NCBI GenBank assembly: GCA_012932295.1
Contig: JAAONU010000001.1
Location: forward strand, 53,833,958-53,897,957
Length of the DNA stretch: 64,000 nt
From: Cyclina sinensis
Lineage: Eukaryota; Mollusca; Bivalvia; Venerida; Veneridae
Direction: 5' to 3'
Positions 55,501 to 58,725 of the stretch are shown here, piece after piece; positions within the stretch are counted from its first letter, which is position 1, and each line of letters begins with the position of its first letter. The notes beneath the pieces were generated by a model, which was not told where the DNA came from, did no database searches, and saw only the letters and a list, made by a program, of their open reading frames with translations. The position numbers were made by a program, and so were the translations under genes.

Positions 55501-58500
55501 GAAGGGCTGGGGAAAATCGAACAAAAATCAATATGAAAACAAAATAAACAAAAACCCGATGACACGGTAAACATGAAAGCAAGGCTAATTATAAAACTAA
55601 ATATAGAAAGGTTTTTTTGTCAACAATAGACGTTAAAAAAGAGAGTTTGCGACATTTTCTAAGCATTTCTGCCATTATTTTTAATGTTACTATAGTTATC
55701 AGATATTTCAACAGTATATGTGTAACATTAATTATACGATAGCTTAACAACAAACGTGTTGCTTTAGTTATCCGATAATTTTTATAGAACATTTGTTACA
55801 ACAGGTATCATATAATTCAGAACACTTTACAAAAGATTTTTTTTAAAAAGTAACAGGACATCTGTTGCAATAGTTGTAAGACGAAGTAACAGGACACCTA
55901 AGACTATAGTTACCAGATGTTTTAGGGCACGTGTTACTAAAGATATCAGATAACTTTAGCAGGACACCAACCAAATAAAGAAATAGAAAGGGAGAAGTGA
56001 TATGACGTCATCAAACATTCACGCCATTCATACCTTTGCTGCGCTTCCGTTCTCTCCAGTATCCAGTATCGACTAGAGCAATTGTTGTTTAGCGTACATA
56101 TGGAAGACTGAAGAAAGGGAACCAGCCCTGAGCTTGGAAGAGCACGCTCGGAATATTCGCCTGAAACGAAATGTACAAATATAATACTAAACACAACAAA
56201 ACAAGGCGAACTGGACGGACTATCTTCACCTTAAATCGTCTCTGTATTAAAACTTAGTCGTTTAAGAAATTTAACACTAGTCTTCTAGGTCATTTGCAAT
56301 CTATACCTTATGCAGGATTTCAGGAATTTATAGTACTTTAAAACGACTCAAACTTTTTGTTTGCTATTAATAATAAAGCTTTAACAATACTTGTCATTTT
56401 CAATTTACGGTTTCCACTGTTCAAATGTTTTAATATCATTGATCTACAATTTTGGGCCTCTTGAAACCTTCCTATGTCCAGTCAGCCATTAAAAACGAAA
56501 AGTTTAATAAATAGGTCGGGCTTATACGTCTTCTCTTACTGTTTACTTGTTCAAATATTGTATACACACTTGTACAAAAAAGCAAATAACTATTTCGAGT
56601 TTTATTGAAAAAGTTTCGTTTATACGCCTTCGAAGAAGAAATATCTCTAATCTTACAACACCAGAAGATGGTGTACCTACTGAGTTGAAAACTAACACTA
56701 AAGGCATACAGACTCACAGTTAACCTTTGACGTTATTTTTCAACTTCTAAGTACCTGTATCTGAAACTGAAAAGTCCTTCAACAAGGATGGAACGCTGAA
56801 GTACGGTGAAAGGTAGAAGATCGCTAGAACTTATAAAAATACATTAACAGATGGCACGGAAAAGCGACTCGGTTAATTTGATACGTGACAACCTTTTGTG
56901 CGACAGCTGCTTCTTTTATTATTTACAACATTATTGACAGCAATCTGTACTGAACTTACTATATATGTATGTCTAACAACTATTTTAACGATTTTTTAGA
57001 AAATGAAACAAAATGACCCGCCGTATTAAACCTTTAGTTTATTTTATTTCCAGATGTTATAAACCATTTTACCAGTACCAGGGTCAAATTTCCTAAATCT
57101 GTATGGCTGATTAGTGTATTTTAATGTCAGAAAAGCTCACGGAAAAAATTCAGCCAAATACCTCTACGGTCGAACTACAAACATATACGGTCAGTACGTT
57201 CATGGGCAAATGTACACAAAAGTAGATGTACACGTCAGAAACGTTCAGTGTGAAAATAACATCCGTACAACAGTTTCACAGTAAAGTTACTCCCATATAC
57301 TTCAGACAGGTTCACAGTCAAAATTGCACCCATATACGTCAAACAGGTTCACAGTCAAAATTACACCCATATACGTCAAACAGGTTCACAGTTCAAATTA
57401 CACCCATATACGTCAAACAGGTTCACAGTCCAAATTATACCCATACACGGCAGATACGTTCACGGGATCATTTACACTCATGTTGACGTGAACGGCCGGA
57501 TACGATAACGGACAAAATATTACTAATGAAAATAAAATGTACAGATATGTATATAGATGTTTGCCAGATTTATGAATGTCTTACATAATTAGTATTGTAA
57601 GCTGTTTATCTTTTTTGCATACCCCACTGTTTGTTTATATACATACAATGACTACATCTATATAAGGTCCAAAACTTACATGTTTGTCTGTGATCCGGGG
57701 GCATGCCTAGTCTCATTAACGCCAGGGCAACAAACAAAACTATTGGCCACAAAATCTCTAGCACCAGGAATGTCTAAAATGCAAGAAGAACATTCGTCTT
57801 ACTCACCAGGTAAAGAAAGCAGATAAAATGTTACATTTCATAAAAGTCGTCAAATTTGGCCTGTCTTTTTTTCTTTTTAATGACTGTTTATTAATATCAT
57901 ATATATTTACAAATATTTTACAAAATTTAAACAGAAATTAATTACCATTTGAAACACTTATGTACACCTATATTTTTAATTTTGCTTAATTTTGTATTTA
58001 TTTCTATTTGTTGAATTAACGAAGAAATGTTGCTATTTGTAATTTGAGACTGTTTCATACTTTGGGCATGGTAATCTTTTTTTTAAATAGGGCTGTATTG
58101 GTGCCAAAGTGCCTTTAGAGGAGACCTTTTGACAGCTAGAATCTGAATCTGTACCATTATAACACTGATATACACGAAGCCTATATAATAAATCTGCTGT
58201 CTATTTTCAGTTCGTTCTTATATAAAATCCTTATGTCAATTCTGAAAAAGTGTGATTAATTTAGGCAGGGTCTCAATTAAGGCCCTGATTTAGGTAATAG
58301 ATTAACTTCTAAATTCTATTTATAGATGTTTCGTGGTATTACAAGGGTTTATAAATTAGCATGTGTTTATATAGGAACTCTTACCGACCTGGTACAAACT
58401 GTTAATAGAAAGATAAACTGGCACGGTGTTTTATAACTATTATAAGGTCAAAACCTTTCATGCGAAAGAAATCGGTAAAACAGGCCAACATAACCATTGA

Positions 58501-58675
58501 AAAGCGACAAAAGATGTATGCTAAGATGATAACCCTGACCTTGTTCCTCGTGGAAAAAAAATGATGATAATAAAAGAACAAACATTTCATTTGAAATCTG
58601 GAGACTTACAGGATGGCGTTTCCTTATAAGGAAATTCTTCCAGAAGAGGGCGCCTAGTTGCCGCAAGGCCCCCAT
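246..58675 (-). CDS. ABCA12/13-like: Giant ABC transporter subfamily A (ABCA12/13-like), 90 exons, 3' end outside window
   Basis: Full-transporter ABCA architecture: N-terminal membrane segment, very large extracellular domain 1, five membrane segments, NBD1, membrane segment 7, extracellular domain 2, five membrane segments, NBD2. I followed 90 exons; every junction has AG acceptor and GT donor and phases agree throughout, giving 14,118 nt = 4,706 codons open from ATG to the left edge. The start has purine at -3 and G at +4, with an in-frame TAA four codons upstream. Recognisable ABCA blocks include KIRMDVDN before membrane segment 2, LSGGMQRR and [11 protein letters not shown] in NBD1, and [10 protein letters not shown] and [10 protein letters not shown] in NBD2. 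ABCA proteins move or flip lipids at membranes; the cargo here cannot be read from sequence. The length resembles human ABCA13 (about 5,058 residues). Paralogue assignment is inference; ABCA family membership is near certain. The last C-terminal exons are outside the window. Confidence 0.96.
3360..3726. repeat. Two-copy tandem repeat of about 156 bp ending in a G tract
   Basis: 'AAACAAAGGGCAATAACTCT' near 3360 recurs as 'AAACAAAGGGTAATAATTCT' near 3516, and the following sequence matches with scattered changes (CTGAATAATGACCATTCAGTG versus CTTAATAATGATCATTCTGTG). The end is 'ACAGACGGACAGTGCAAC' and a run of G at 3715-3726. It lies in the intron between exons 84 and 85 and looks like a dispersed mollusc repeat. 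Confidence 0.7.
4923..6508 (-). CDS. ABCA12/13-like: Exons 79-82: transmembrane segments 8-12 of TMD2
   Basis: Exons: 79 6331-6508, 80 5924-6039, 81 5536-5686, 82 4923-5173; residues about 4182-4413. Exon 79 has [20 protein letters not shown] and [19 protein letters not shown] (ABCA1: [20 protein letters not shown]). Exons 80-81 contain [17 protein letters not shown] and a further helix. Exon 82 has [13 protein letters not shown] (ABCA1: FPHFCLGRGLIDM), [19 protein letters not shown] (ABCA1: SPLSWDLVGRNLFAMAVEG) and the last helix. These form the second half of the membrane pathway. Confidence 0.95.
6781..9396 (-). CDS. ABCA12/13-like: Exons 75-78: extracellular domain 2
   Basis: Exons: 75 9301-9396, 76 8780-9010, 77 7191-7360, 78 6781-6841; residues about 3996-4181. 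Exon 76 has a cysteine cluster ([24 protein letters not shown]) then [19 protein letters not shown], matching ABCA1 PPPQRKQNTADILQDLTGR. Exon 77 has RYGGWSF (ABCA1: RYGGFSL) and [20 protein letters not shown] (ABCA1: [20 protein letters not shown]). Exon 78 (61 nt) reads GISTYNHPF (ABCA1: GITAFNHPL). This domain is normal in size for ABCA, so the expansion is confined to domain 1. Intron 76 (7361-8779) includes a two-copy 156-bp repeat. Confidence 0.95.
8410..8725. repeat. Two-copy tandem repeat of about 156 bp
   Basis: 'AAATCTGACAGTTGCTTAGAAACTGCATGG' near 8445 recurs as 'AAATCTGACAAATAGTTCCTGAGAAACAACATGG' near 8605, and 'CAAAGGGCCATAACTCAGTG' near 8508 recurs as 'CAAAGGCCTATAAGTCAGTG' near 8663. 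It shares the core AAAGGGNNATAACTC with the repeat at 3.4 kb. It sits in intron 76; the rest of that intron (7361-8409) shows no gene. Confidence 0.65.
9734..10448 (-). CDS. ABCA12/13-like: Exons 73-74: cytosolic linker and transmembrane segment 7
   Basis: Exons: 73 10313-10448 (0 to 1, 136 nt), 74 9734-9983 (1 to 2, 250 nt); residues about 3868-3995. Exon 73 starts VFMKVC (ABCA1: IFLKVAEE) and continues with an acidic stretch ([16 protein letters not shown]). Exon 74 opens with a Ser/Gly-rich linker (STSGSGGG), followed by [20 protein letters not shown] and a Leu-rich membrane helix, the start of TMD2. The donor GTGAGT at 9733 is chosen over an earlier GTGCAG because it keeps frame with exon 75. 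The linker could be a phosphorylation target, but this is inference. Confidence 0.93.
10630..11045. repeat. Degenerate three-copy repeat
   Basis: 'TACTCTTTATACAGACAATATG' near 10637, 'TACTCTTTATGTAGATAATG' near 10800 and 'TACTCGTCATGTAGATAATG' near 10925 mark three diverged copies; the last continues 'TTTCATTTCAATCGGATGAAAACTG', then 'GGAATGACAGACGGATAAC'. It lies in the intron between exons 72 and 73 and resembles dispersed invertebrate repeat sequence. Confidence 0.5.
11234..15688 (-). CDS. ABCA12/13-like: Exons 67-72: nucleotide-binding domain 1 with altered Walker A
   Basis: Exons: 67 15517-15688, 68 15156-15275, 69 14694-14780, 70 14151-14347, 71 11802-11966, 72 11234-11436; residues about 3553-3867. 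Walker A is GHNGAAKT (3600-3607): the last glycine before Lys is Ala, encoded GCA at 15531-15533. Other elements are normal: Q-loop GICSQHN (Gln 3643), signature LSGGMQ (3697-3702), Walker B AVILDEP (3717-3723), H-loop STHHLDEAD (3751 on). Exon 69 must use the donor ACA/GTGGGT, not the GTATTT four bases later, to keep frame. Exon 72 carries the regulatory SSYGIS-like block [14 protein letters not shown]. Intron 70 is 2.2 kb and contains a MITE-like element and a 15-nt microexon candidate. Whether this NBD hydrolyses ATP is open. Confidence 0.95.
12061..12300. mobile_element. MITE-like element with 14-bp perfect inverted ends
   Basis: TATTCATAAAGCAT at 12066-12079 is repeated in inverted orientation as ATGCTTTATGAATA at 12280-12293, with weaker symmetry outside and inside. 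The 240-bp AT-rich interior has no open reading frame. It lies 95 bases upstream of the exon 71 acceptor in the 2.2-kb intron 70. Size, terminal symmetry and lack of coding sequence fit a non-autonomous DNA transposon. Confidence 0.6.
13551..13565 (-). other. Candidate 15-nt microexon in NBD1 (not counted in CDS)
   Basis: Minus strand reads TTTTCTTTTCAG, then 15 nt, then GTAGTTAG. Inclusion between exons 70 and 71 keeps frame (phase 1 to 1) and would add DKANG between RRKS and [10 protein letters not shown]. Skipping gives the standard ABCA sequence. It could be an alternative exon or chance. Confidence 0.3.
16028..18760 (-). CDS. ABCA12/13-like: Exons 62-66: transmembrane segments 2-6 of TMD1
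   Basis: Exons: 62 18643-18760, 63 18129-18319, 64 17665-17803, 65 16917-17121, 66 16028-16129; residues about 3301-3552. Hydrophobic helices are visible in exon 62 ([20 protein letters not shown]), exon 63 (two), exon 64 ([19 protein letters not shown]) and exon 65 ([20 protein letters not shown]). Exon 63 contains [17 protein letters not shown], the ABCA coupling-helix region (ABCA1: TMRIMGLDNSILWFSWF), and exon 65 [12 protein letters not shown] (ABCA1: FEEQGIGVQWDN). Exon 66 GVAEPWYF leads to NBD1. These helices form half of the lipid pathway in the membrane. Confidence 0.95.
19040..22251 (-). CDS. ABCA12/13-like: Exons 57-61: membrane-proximal core of extracellular domain 1
   Basis: Exons: 57 22108-22251, 58 21314-21453, 59 20744-20854, 60 19741-19993, 61 19040-19349; residues about 2982-3300. 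Exon 58 reads [20 protein letters not shown], closely matching ABCA1 [20 protein letters not shown]. Exon 61 has the family hallmark [11 protein letters not shown], a following DMIDEAVI segment and FPFPCHTQD just before membrane segment 2. An RKKR motif at residues 3209-3212 (19306-19317) fits the furin consensus and lies on the extracellular side. Introns 57 and 59 each contain a foldback element. Annotation is strong from the ABCA1-like blocks. Confidence 0.95.
20091..20214. repeat. Foldback element: 56-bp inverted arms, 12-bp loop
   Basis: Left arm 20091-20146 and right arm 20159-20214 match as reverse complements at 52 of 56 positions, separated by 12 bases. Weaker symmetry continues for some 15 bases outside. 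It begins GACTAGTGTGCCAT and ends ATGGCACACTAGTC. It lies in the intron between exons 59 and 60 and is probably a MITE or foldback transposon copy; transcribed, it would form a strong hairpin. Confidence 0.8.
21767..21833. repeat. Foldback element: 28-bp inverted arms
   Basis: Arms 21767-21794 and 21806-21833 match at 24 of 28 positions around an 11-base loop; partial symmetry extends to about 21740-21862. It is in the intron between exons 57 and 58. The sequence differs from the foldback at 20.1 kb, so it is a separate family. Confidence 0.65.
22639..24858 (-). CDS. ABCA12/13-like: Exons 53-56: extracellular domain 1, last module joining the ABCA core
   Basis: Exons: 53 24725-24858 (2 to 1, 134 nt), 54 24298-24416 (1 to 0, 119 nt), 55 23571-23771 (0 to 0, 201 nt), 56 22639-22819 (0 to 1, 181 nt); residues about 2770-2981. 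Exon 54 ends [15 protein letters not shown], which matches the ABCA1 block SLPKSTVDKML in position and pattern. Exon 55 has the paired cysteines ([13 protein letters not shown] ... KQFCSLDSG), corresponding to the single such segment of ABCA1. Exon 56 ends in phase 1 instead of 2, marking the switch from repeats to the conserved core. This module is therefore probably the ancestral one from which the others were copied. Confidence 0.9.
25124..26677 (-). CDS. ABCA12/13-like: Exons 49-52: extracellular domain 1, repeat module 13
   Basis: Exons: 49 26538-26677 (2 to 1, 140 nt), 50 26018-26145 (1 to 0, 128 nt), 51 25617-25775 (0 to 0, 159 nt), 52 25124-25341 (0 to 2, 218 nt); residues about 2555-2769. 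Exon 51 is the shortest two-cysteine exon ([10 protein letters not shown] ... [10 protein letters not shown]). Exon 52 is a clear helical Leu/Ile-rich segment ([20 protein letters not shown]) resembling exon 7 of module 1 in pattern. All four borders have good consensus. Confidence 0.9.
27021..28051 (-). CDS. ABCA12/13-like: Exons 46-48: extracellular domain 1, module 12 lacking its third exon
   Basis: Exons: 46 27918-28051 (2 to 1, 134 nt), 47 27509-27603 (1 to 0, 95 nt), 48 27021-27205 (0 to 2, 185 nt); residues about 2417-2554. The phase 0 to 0 two-cysteine exon found between the second and fourth exon of the other modules is absent; the 303-nt interval between exons 47 and 48 has no candidate for it. 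Because the missing exon is symmetrical (0 to 0), its loss leaves the frame intact. Cysteines occur in other exons here ([29 protein letters not shown]), so disulfide pairing may be rearranged. Confidence 0.86.
28444..28474. repeat. Short perfect hairpin in intron 45
   Basis: TCTATCCAGC at 28444-28453 and GCTGGATAGA at 28465-28474 are perfect 10-bp inverted repeats with an 11-base loop. No flanking duplications or gene-like structure are visible; it may be a fragment of a repeat element. Confidence 0.5.
28742..30196 (-). CDS. ABCA12/13-like: Exons 42-45: extracellular domain 1, repeat module 11
   Basis: Exons: 42 30078-30196 (2 to 1, 119 nt), 43 29734-29858 (1 to 0, 125 nt), 44 29264-29458 (0 to 0, 195 nt), 45 28742-28932 (0 to 2, 191 nt); residues about 2207-2416. 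Exon 44 has the paired cysteines ([10 protein letters not shown] ... [11 protein letters not shown]), with overlapping NAT and NMT sequons and a further NVT. Exon 45 contains NDTANAS. Donor of exon 42 (GTTCGT) and exon 45 (GTGCTT) are weaker than average but are the only ones that keep the frame. Confidence 0.88.
30569..33423 (-). CDS. ABCA12/13-like: Exons 38-41: extracellular domain 1, repeat module 10
   Basis: Exons: 38 33317-33423 (2 to 1, 107 nt), 39 32735-32856 (1 to 0, 122 nt), 40 32088-32300 (0 to 0, 213 nt), 41 30569-30726 (0 to 2, 158 nt); residues about 2007-2206. Exon 40 has the paired cysteines ([13 protein letters not shown] ... [11 protein letters not shown]). The acceptor of exon 39 (GACACAAAAG/GTGGAG) is picked because it alone keeps phase 1 from exon 38; upstream open sequence is read as intron. 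The first and fourth exons are shorter than in other modules. Intron 40 contains an 880-bp minisatellite. Confidence 0.85.
30841..31720. repeat. Minisatellite, about 17 copies of a 49-61 bp unit
   Basis: The unit contains GTGTGTAGTATTTTGAAAAC, then CTACACATTTCATTACTCAA and ATTTTGTTT, repeated head to tail with small changes across about 880 bp. Each unit has an internal inverted repeat TGTGTAG ... CTACACA around a 12-base loop. Plus-strand open frames here are a by-product of the repeat. It fills most of intron 40 inside the transporter gene. Confidence 0.92.
33813..35686 (-). CDS. ABCA12/13-like: Exons 34-37: extracellular domain 1, repeat module 9
   Basis: Exons: 34 35568-35686 (2 to 1, 119 nt), 35 35085-35215 (1 to 0, 131 nt), 36 34263-34454 (0 to 0, 192 nt), 37 33813-34009 (0 to 2, 197 nt); residues about 1794-2006. 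Exon 36 carries paired cysteines ([14 protein letters not shown] ... [10 protein letters not shown]). The short ANGTA and NFTV segments are potential glycosylation sites. Borders are well defined, with GTATGG, GTATAA and GTAAGT donors. The intron between exons 35 and 36 (34455-35084) is AT-rich, with a local near-duplication of 'AGAATGCAT...AGAATGATT' around 34495-34565. Confidence 0.9.
35951..37733 (-). CDS. ABCA12/13-like: Exons 30-33: extracellular domain 1, repeat module 8
   Basis: Exons: 30 37600-37733 (2 to 1, 134 nt), 31 37178-37296 (1 to 0, 119 nt), 32 36690-36890 (0 to 0, 201 nt), 33 35951-36210 (0 to 2, 260 nt); residues about 1556-1793. Exon 32 has the paired cysteines ([12 protein letters not shown] ... 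DRFCDTDFD). Exon 33 is the longest fourth exon of any module and contains three sequons (NAT, NST and, by junction, others possible). An 18-nt open segment with both splice signals lies between exons 32 and 33 at 36472-36489 and could be an in-frame microexon adding MIDGIQ; it is not included in the length count. Confidence 0.9.
36472..36489 (-). other. Candidate 18-nt microexon between exons 32 and 33 (not counted in CDS)
   Basis: Minus strand reads TATTTTTATAG, 18 nt coding MIDGIQ, then GTAGAAATAG. It is phase 0 at both ends, matching the junction of exons 32 and 33, and both splice signals are present. Short length makes chance occurrence possible. Confidence 0.35.
38105..40066 (-). CDS. 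ABCA12/13-like: Exons 26-29: extracellular domain 1, repeat module 7
   Basis: Exons: 26 39933-40066 (2 to 1, 134 nt), 27 39481-39608 (1 to 0, 128 nt), 28 38686-38880 (0 to 0, 195 nt), 29 38105-38304 (0 to 2, 200 nt); residues about 1337-1555. Exon 28 has exactly the same length as exons 16 and 44 and carries the paired cysteines ([12 protein letters not shown] ... [11 protein letters not shown]). Exon 27 is Met/Trp-rich ([14 protein letters not shown]) and has a weaker donor (GTTTCA). The stretch 39609-39932 between exons 26 and 27 shows nothing else recognisable. Confidence 0.88.
40444..42660 (-). CDS. ABCA12/13-like: Exons 22-25: extracellular domain 1, repeat module 6
   Basis: Exons: 22 42503-42660 (2 to 1, 158 nt), 23 42074-42204 (1 to 0, 131 nt), 24 41425-41622 (0 to 0, 198 nt), 25 40444-40676 (0 to 2, 233 nt); residues about 1097-1336. 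Exon 23 has two nested donors; GTATGT, two bases after a first GTGTAT, is chosen because it gives phase 0 and the same 131-nt length as exon 19 of the previous module. Exon 24 has paired cysteines ([11 protein letters not shown] ... DAICSTVDG) and starts like exon 20 ([13 protein letters not shown] versus [13 protein letters not shown]), which supports duplication of the module. Confidence 0.9.
42871..44506 (-). CDS. ABCA12/13-like: Exons 18-21: extracellular domain 1, repeat module 5
   Basis: Exons: 18 44355-44506 (2 to 1, 152 nt), 19 44012-44142 (1 to 0, 131 nt), 20 43519-43710 (0 to 0, 192 nt), 21 42871-43091 (0 to 2, 221 nt); residues about 865-1096. Exon 20 carries the paired cysteines ([10 protein letters not shown] ... 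[10 protein letters not shown], with an NWT sequon). Exon 21 contains NTSISNLTS with two sequons. The 5' border of exon 18 is chosen because only TTATCAAG/T keeps frame with exon 17. Two overlapping donors exist at exon 21 (GTGAGT and GTGATA); the first keeps the frame into exon 22. Confidence 0.88.
44998..46888 (-). CDS. ABCA12/13-like: Exons 14-17: extracellular domain 1, repeat module 4
   Basis: Exons: 14 46755-46888 (2 to 1, 134 nt), 15 46063-46160 (1 to 0, 98 nt), 16 45605-45799 (0 to 0, 195 nt), 17 44998-45209 (0 to 2, 212 nt); residues about 652-864. Exon 16 is the two-cysteine exon (RMLCKETVW ... [11 protein letters not shown], the latter with an NIT glycosylation sequon). Exon 15 is shorter than the usual second exon. 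Splice sites are clear, including GTACGT at exon 15 and GTAAGT at exon 16. Intron 13, just upstream in the transcript, holds a TIR-bearing repeat element. Confidence 0.9.
47301..48252. mobile_element. TIR-bearing repeat element, non-autonomous DNA transposon candidate
   Basis: The left end ATACAGTCTAACCT (47301-47314) matches the right end AGGTTATACTGTAT (48239-48252) in inverted orientation with one mismatch. Inside, near both ends, the motif AGGTGACCG occurs several times (for example near 47364, 48133, 48205 and 48222), a subterminal repeat pattern. No transposase frame is visible in the 950 bp. It occupies most of intron 13, ending 28 bases from exon 13. Superfamily not determined. Confidence 0.6.
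48281..50103 (-). CDS. ABCA12/13-like: Exons 10-13: extracellular domain 1, repeat module 3
   Basis: Exons: 10 49970-50103 (2 to 1, 134 nt), 11 49358-49491 (1 to 0, 134 nt), 12 48984-49163 (0 to 0, 180 nt), 13 48281-48522 (0 to 2, 242 nt); residues about 422-651. Exon 10 and exon 13 are strikingly Met-rich (for example [20 protein letters not shown] and [17 protein letters not shown]). Exon 12 has the paired cysteines (KDLCQNAVN ... ATVCSNEAV). The acceptor of exon 13 (TTCGTTAAG) is pyrimidine-poor, so its 5' border is the least certain in this group, but it is the one that keeps frame with exon 12. Confidence 0.86.
50175..50242. repeat. GAT/ATG-rich simple sequence
   Basis: A run of GAT-type triplets (TTTGATGATGGTGATAAC ... 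GATGAAGATGATGATGATAG) lies in the intron between exons 9 and 10, followed by a T run. It is low-complexity sequence without splice signals that fit the gene. Confidence 0.7.
50467..51218 (-). CDS. ABCA12/13-like: Exons 8-9: extracellular domain 1, shortened module 2
   Basis: Exons: 8 51097-51218 (phase 2 to 1, 122 nt) and 9 50467-50629 (phase 1 to 2, 163 nt); residues about 327-421. Exon 8 is a normal first exon of a module. Exon 9 goes directly from phase 1 to phase 2, so it stands where the usual second, third and fourth exons would be, and the two-cysteine exon is missing. The frame of the whole protein is kept. Exon 9 has a Leu-rich helical look ([20 protein letters not shown]). I read this as a module shortened by deletion or exon fusion. 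Confidence 0.85.
51472..54692 (-). CDS. ABCA12/13-like: Exons 4-7: extracellular domain 1, repeat module 1
   Basis: Exons: 4 54553-54692 (phase 2 to 1), 5 54148-54278 (1 to 0), 6 52889-53101 (0 to 0), 7 51472-51680 (0 to 2); residues about 96-326. This is the first of the four-exon modules. Exon 6 holds the two-cysteine segment ([13 protein letters not shown] ... [13 protein letters not shown]), which resembles the ABCA1 ectodomain segment with SLCNGSK and ELCGLP. Exon 7 is rich in amphipathic helix-like sequence with an NITG glycosylation sequon near its start. Exon lengths of 140, 131, 213 and 209 are close to those of the later modules. The role is inferred to be structural, extending the lipid-handling ectodomain. 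Confidence 0.9.
53250..53600. repeat. Two-copy tandem repeat of about 162 bp
   Basis: 'AAAGTAGAGATAATTATAG' near 53267 and 'AAAGGGGAGATAATTCTGA' near 53429 begin two related copies; both continue with ATGGGTGCT, ATGAACC, CACATGATGTGG-type sequence and GAAGTTT-AGTAAAT. It lies in the intron between exons 5 and 6 and shares the AAAGGGNNATAATTCTG core with the repeat at 3.4 kb. Confidence 0.65.
56034..58675 (-). CDS. ABCA12/13-like: Exons 1-3: N-terminus, membrane segment 1 and start of extracellular domain 1
   Basis: Exons: 1 coding 58610-58675 (phase 0 end), 2 57680-57773 (ends phase 1), 3 56034-56160 (ends phase 2). Residues 1-22 are a short basic cytosolic leader ([20 protein letters not shown]) of the type seen in ABCA proteins (LLWKNxxxRxR). 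Exon 2 encodes the first membrane helix (residues about 24-44, [19 protein letters not shown]). Exon 3 begins the ectodomain with [19 protein letters not shown], which aligns with the 'P-S-A-G-x-x-P-W' stretch of ABCA1, and carries cysteines that are likely disulfide partners. Intron 2 contains a 37-bp minisatellite. Recognition of the family here is strong. Confidence 0.93.
57273..57494. repeat. 37-bp minisatellite, about 6 copies
   Basis: Copies start at 57273, 57310, 57347, 57384, 57421 and 57458, exactly 37 bases apart; the central three are nearly identical (GTTCACAGTCAAAATTACAC then CCATATACGTCAAACAG) and the outer ones diverge. Related, more decayed sequence extends to about 57185. The repeat is in the intron between exons 2 and 3. 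Confidence 0.92.
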
Positions 58676-58725
58676 TTTGCCGGCTTAGAAACTTTTTCCC
58701 TTGCTGCTTATTTATGTGTCGGCTT
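58676..58725 (-). promoter_or_regulatory. 5' UTR part of exon 1 with probable upstream splice acceptor
   Basis: Immediately before the ATG there are about 50 bases of untranslated sequence, with an in-frame TAA close to the start. They are preceded on the minus strand by a pyrimidine-rich tract ending in TTAACAG, a good splice acceptor with exon start at 58725. This suggests at least one non-coding exon further upstream, in 58726-64000, which I could not locate. If the acceptor is not used, the transcript start would lie just upstream instead. Confidence 0.4.
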
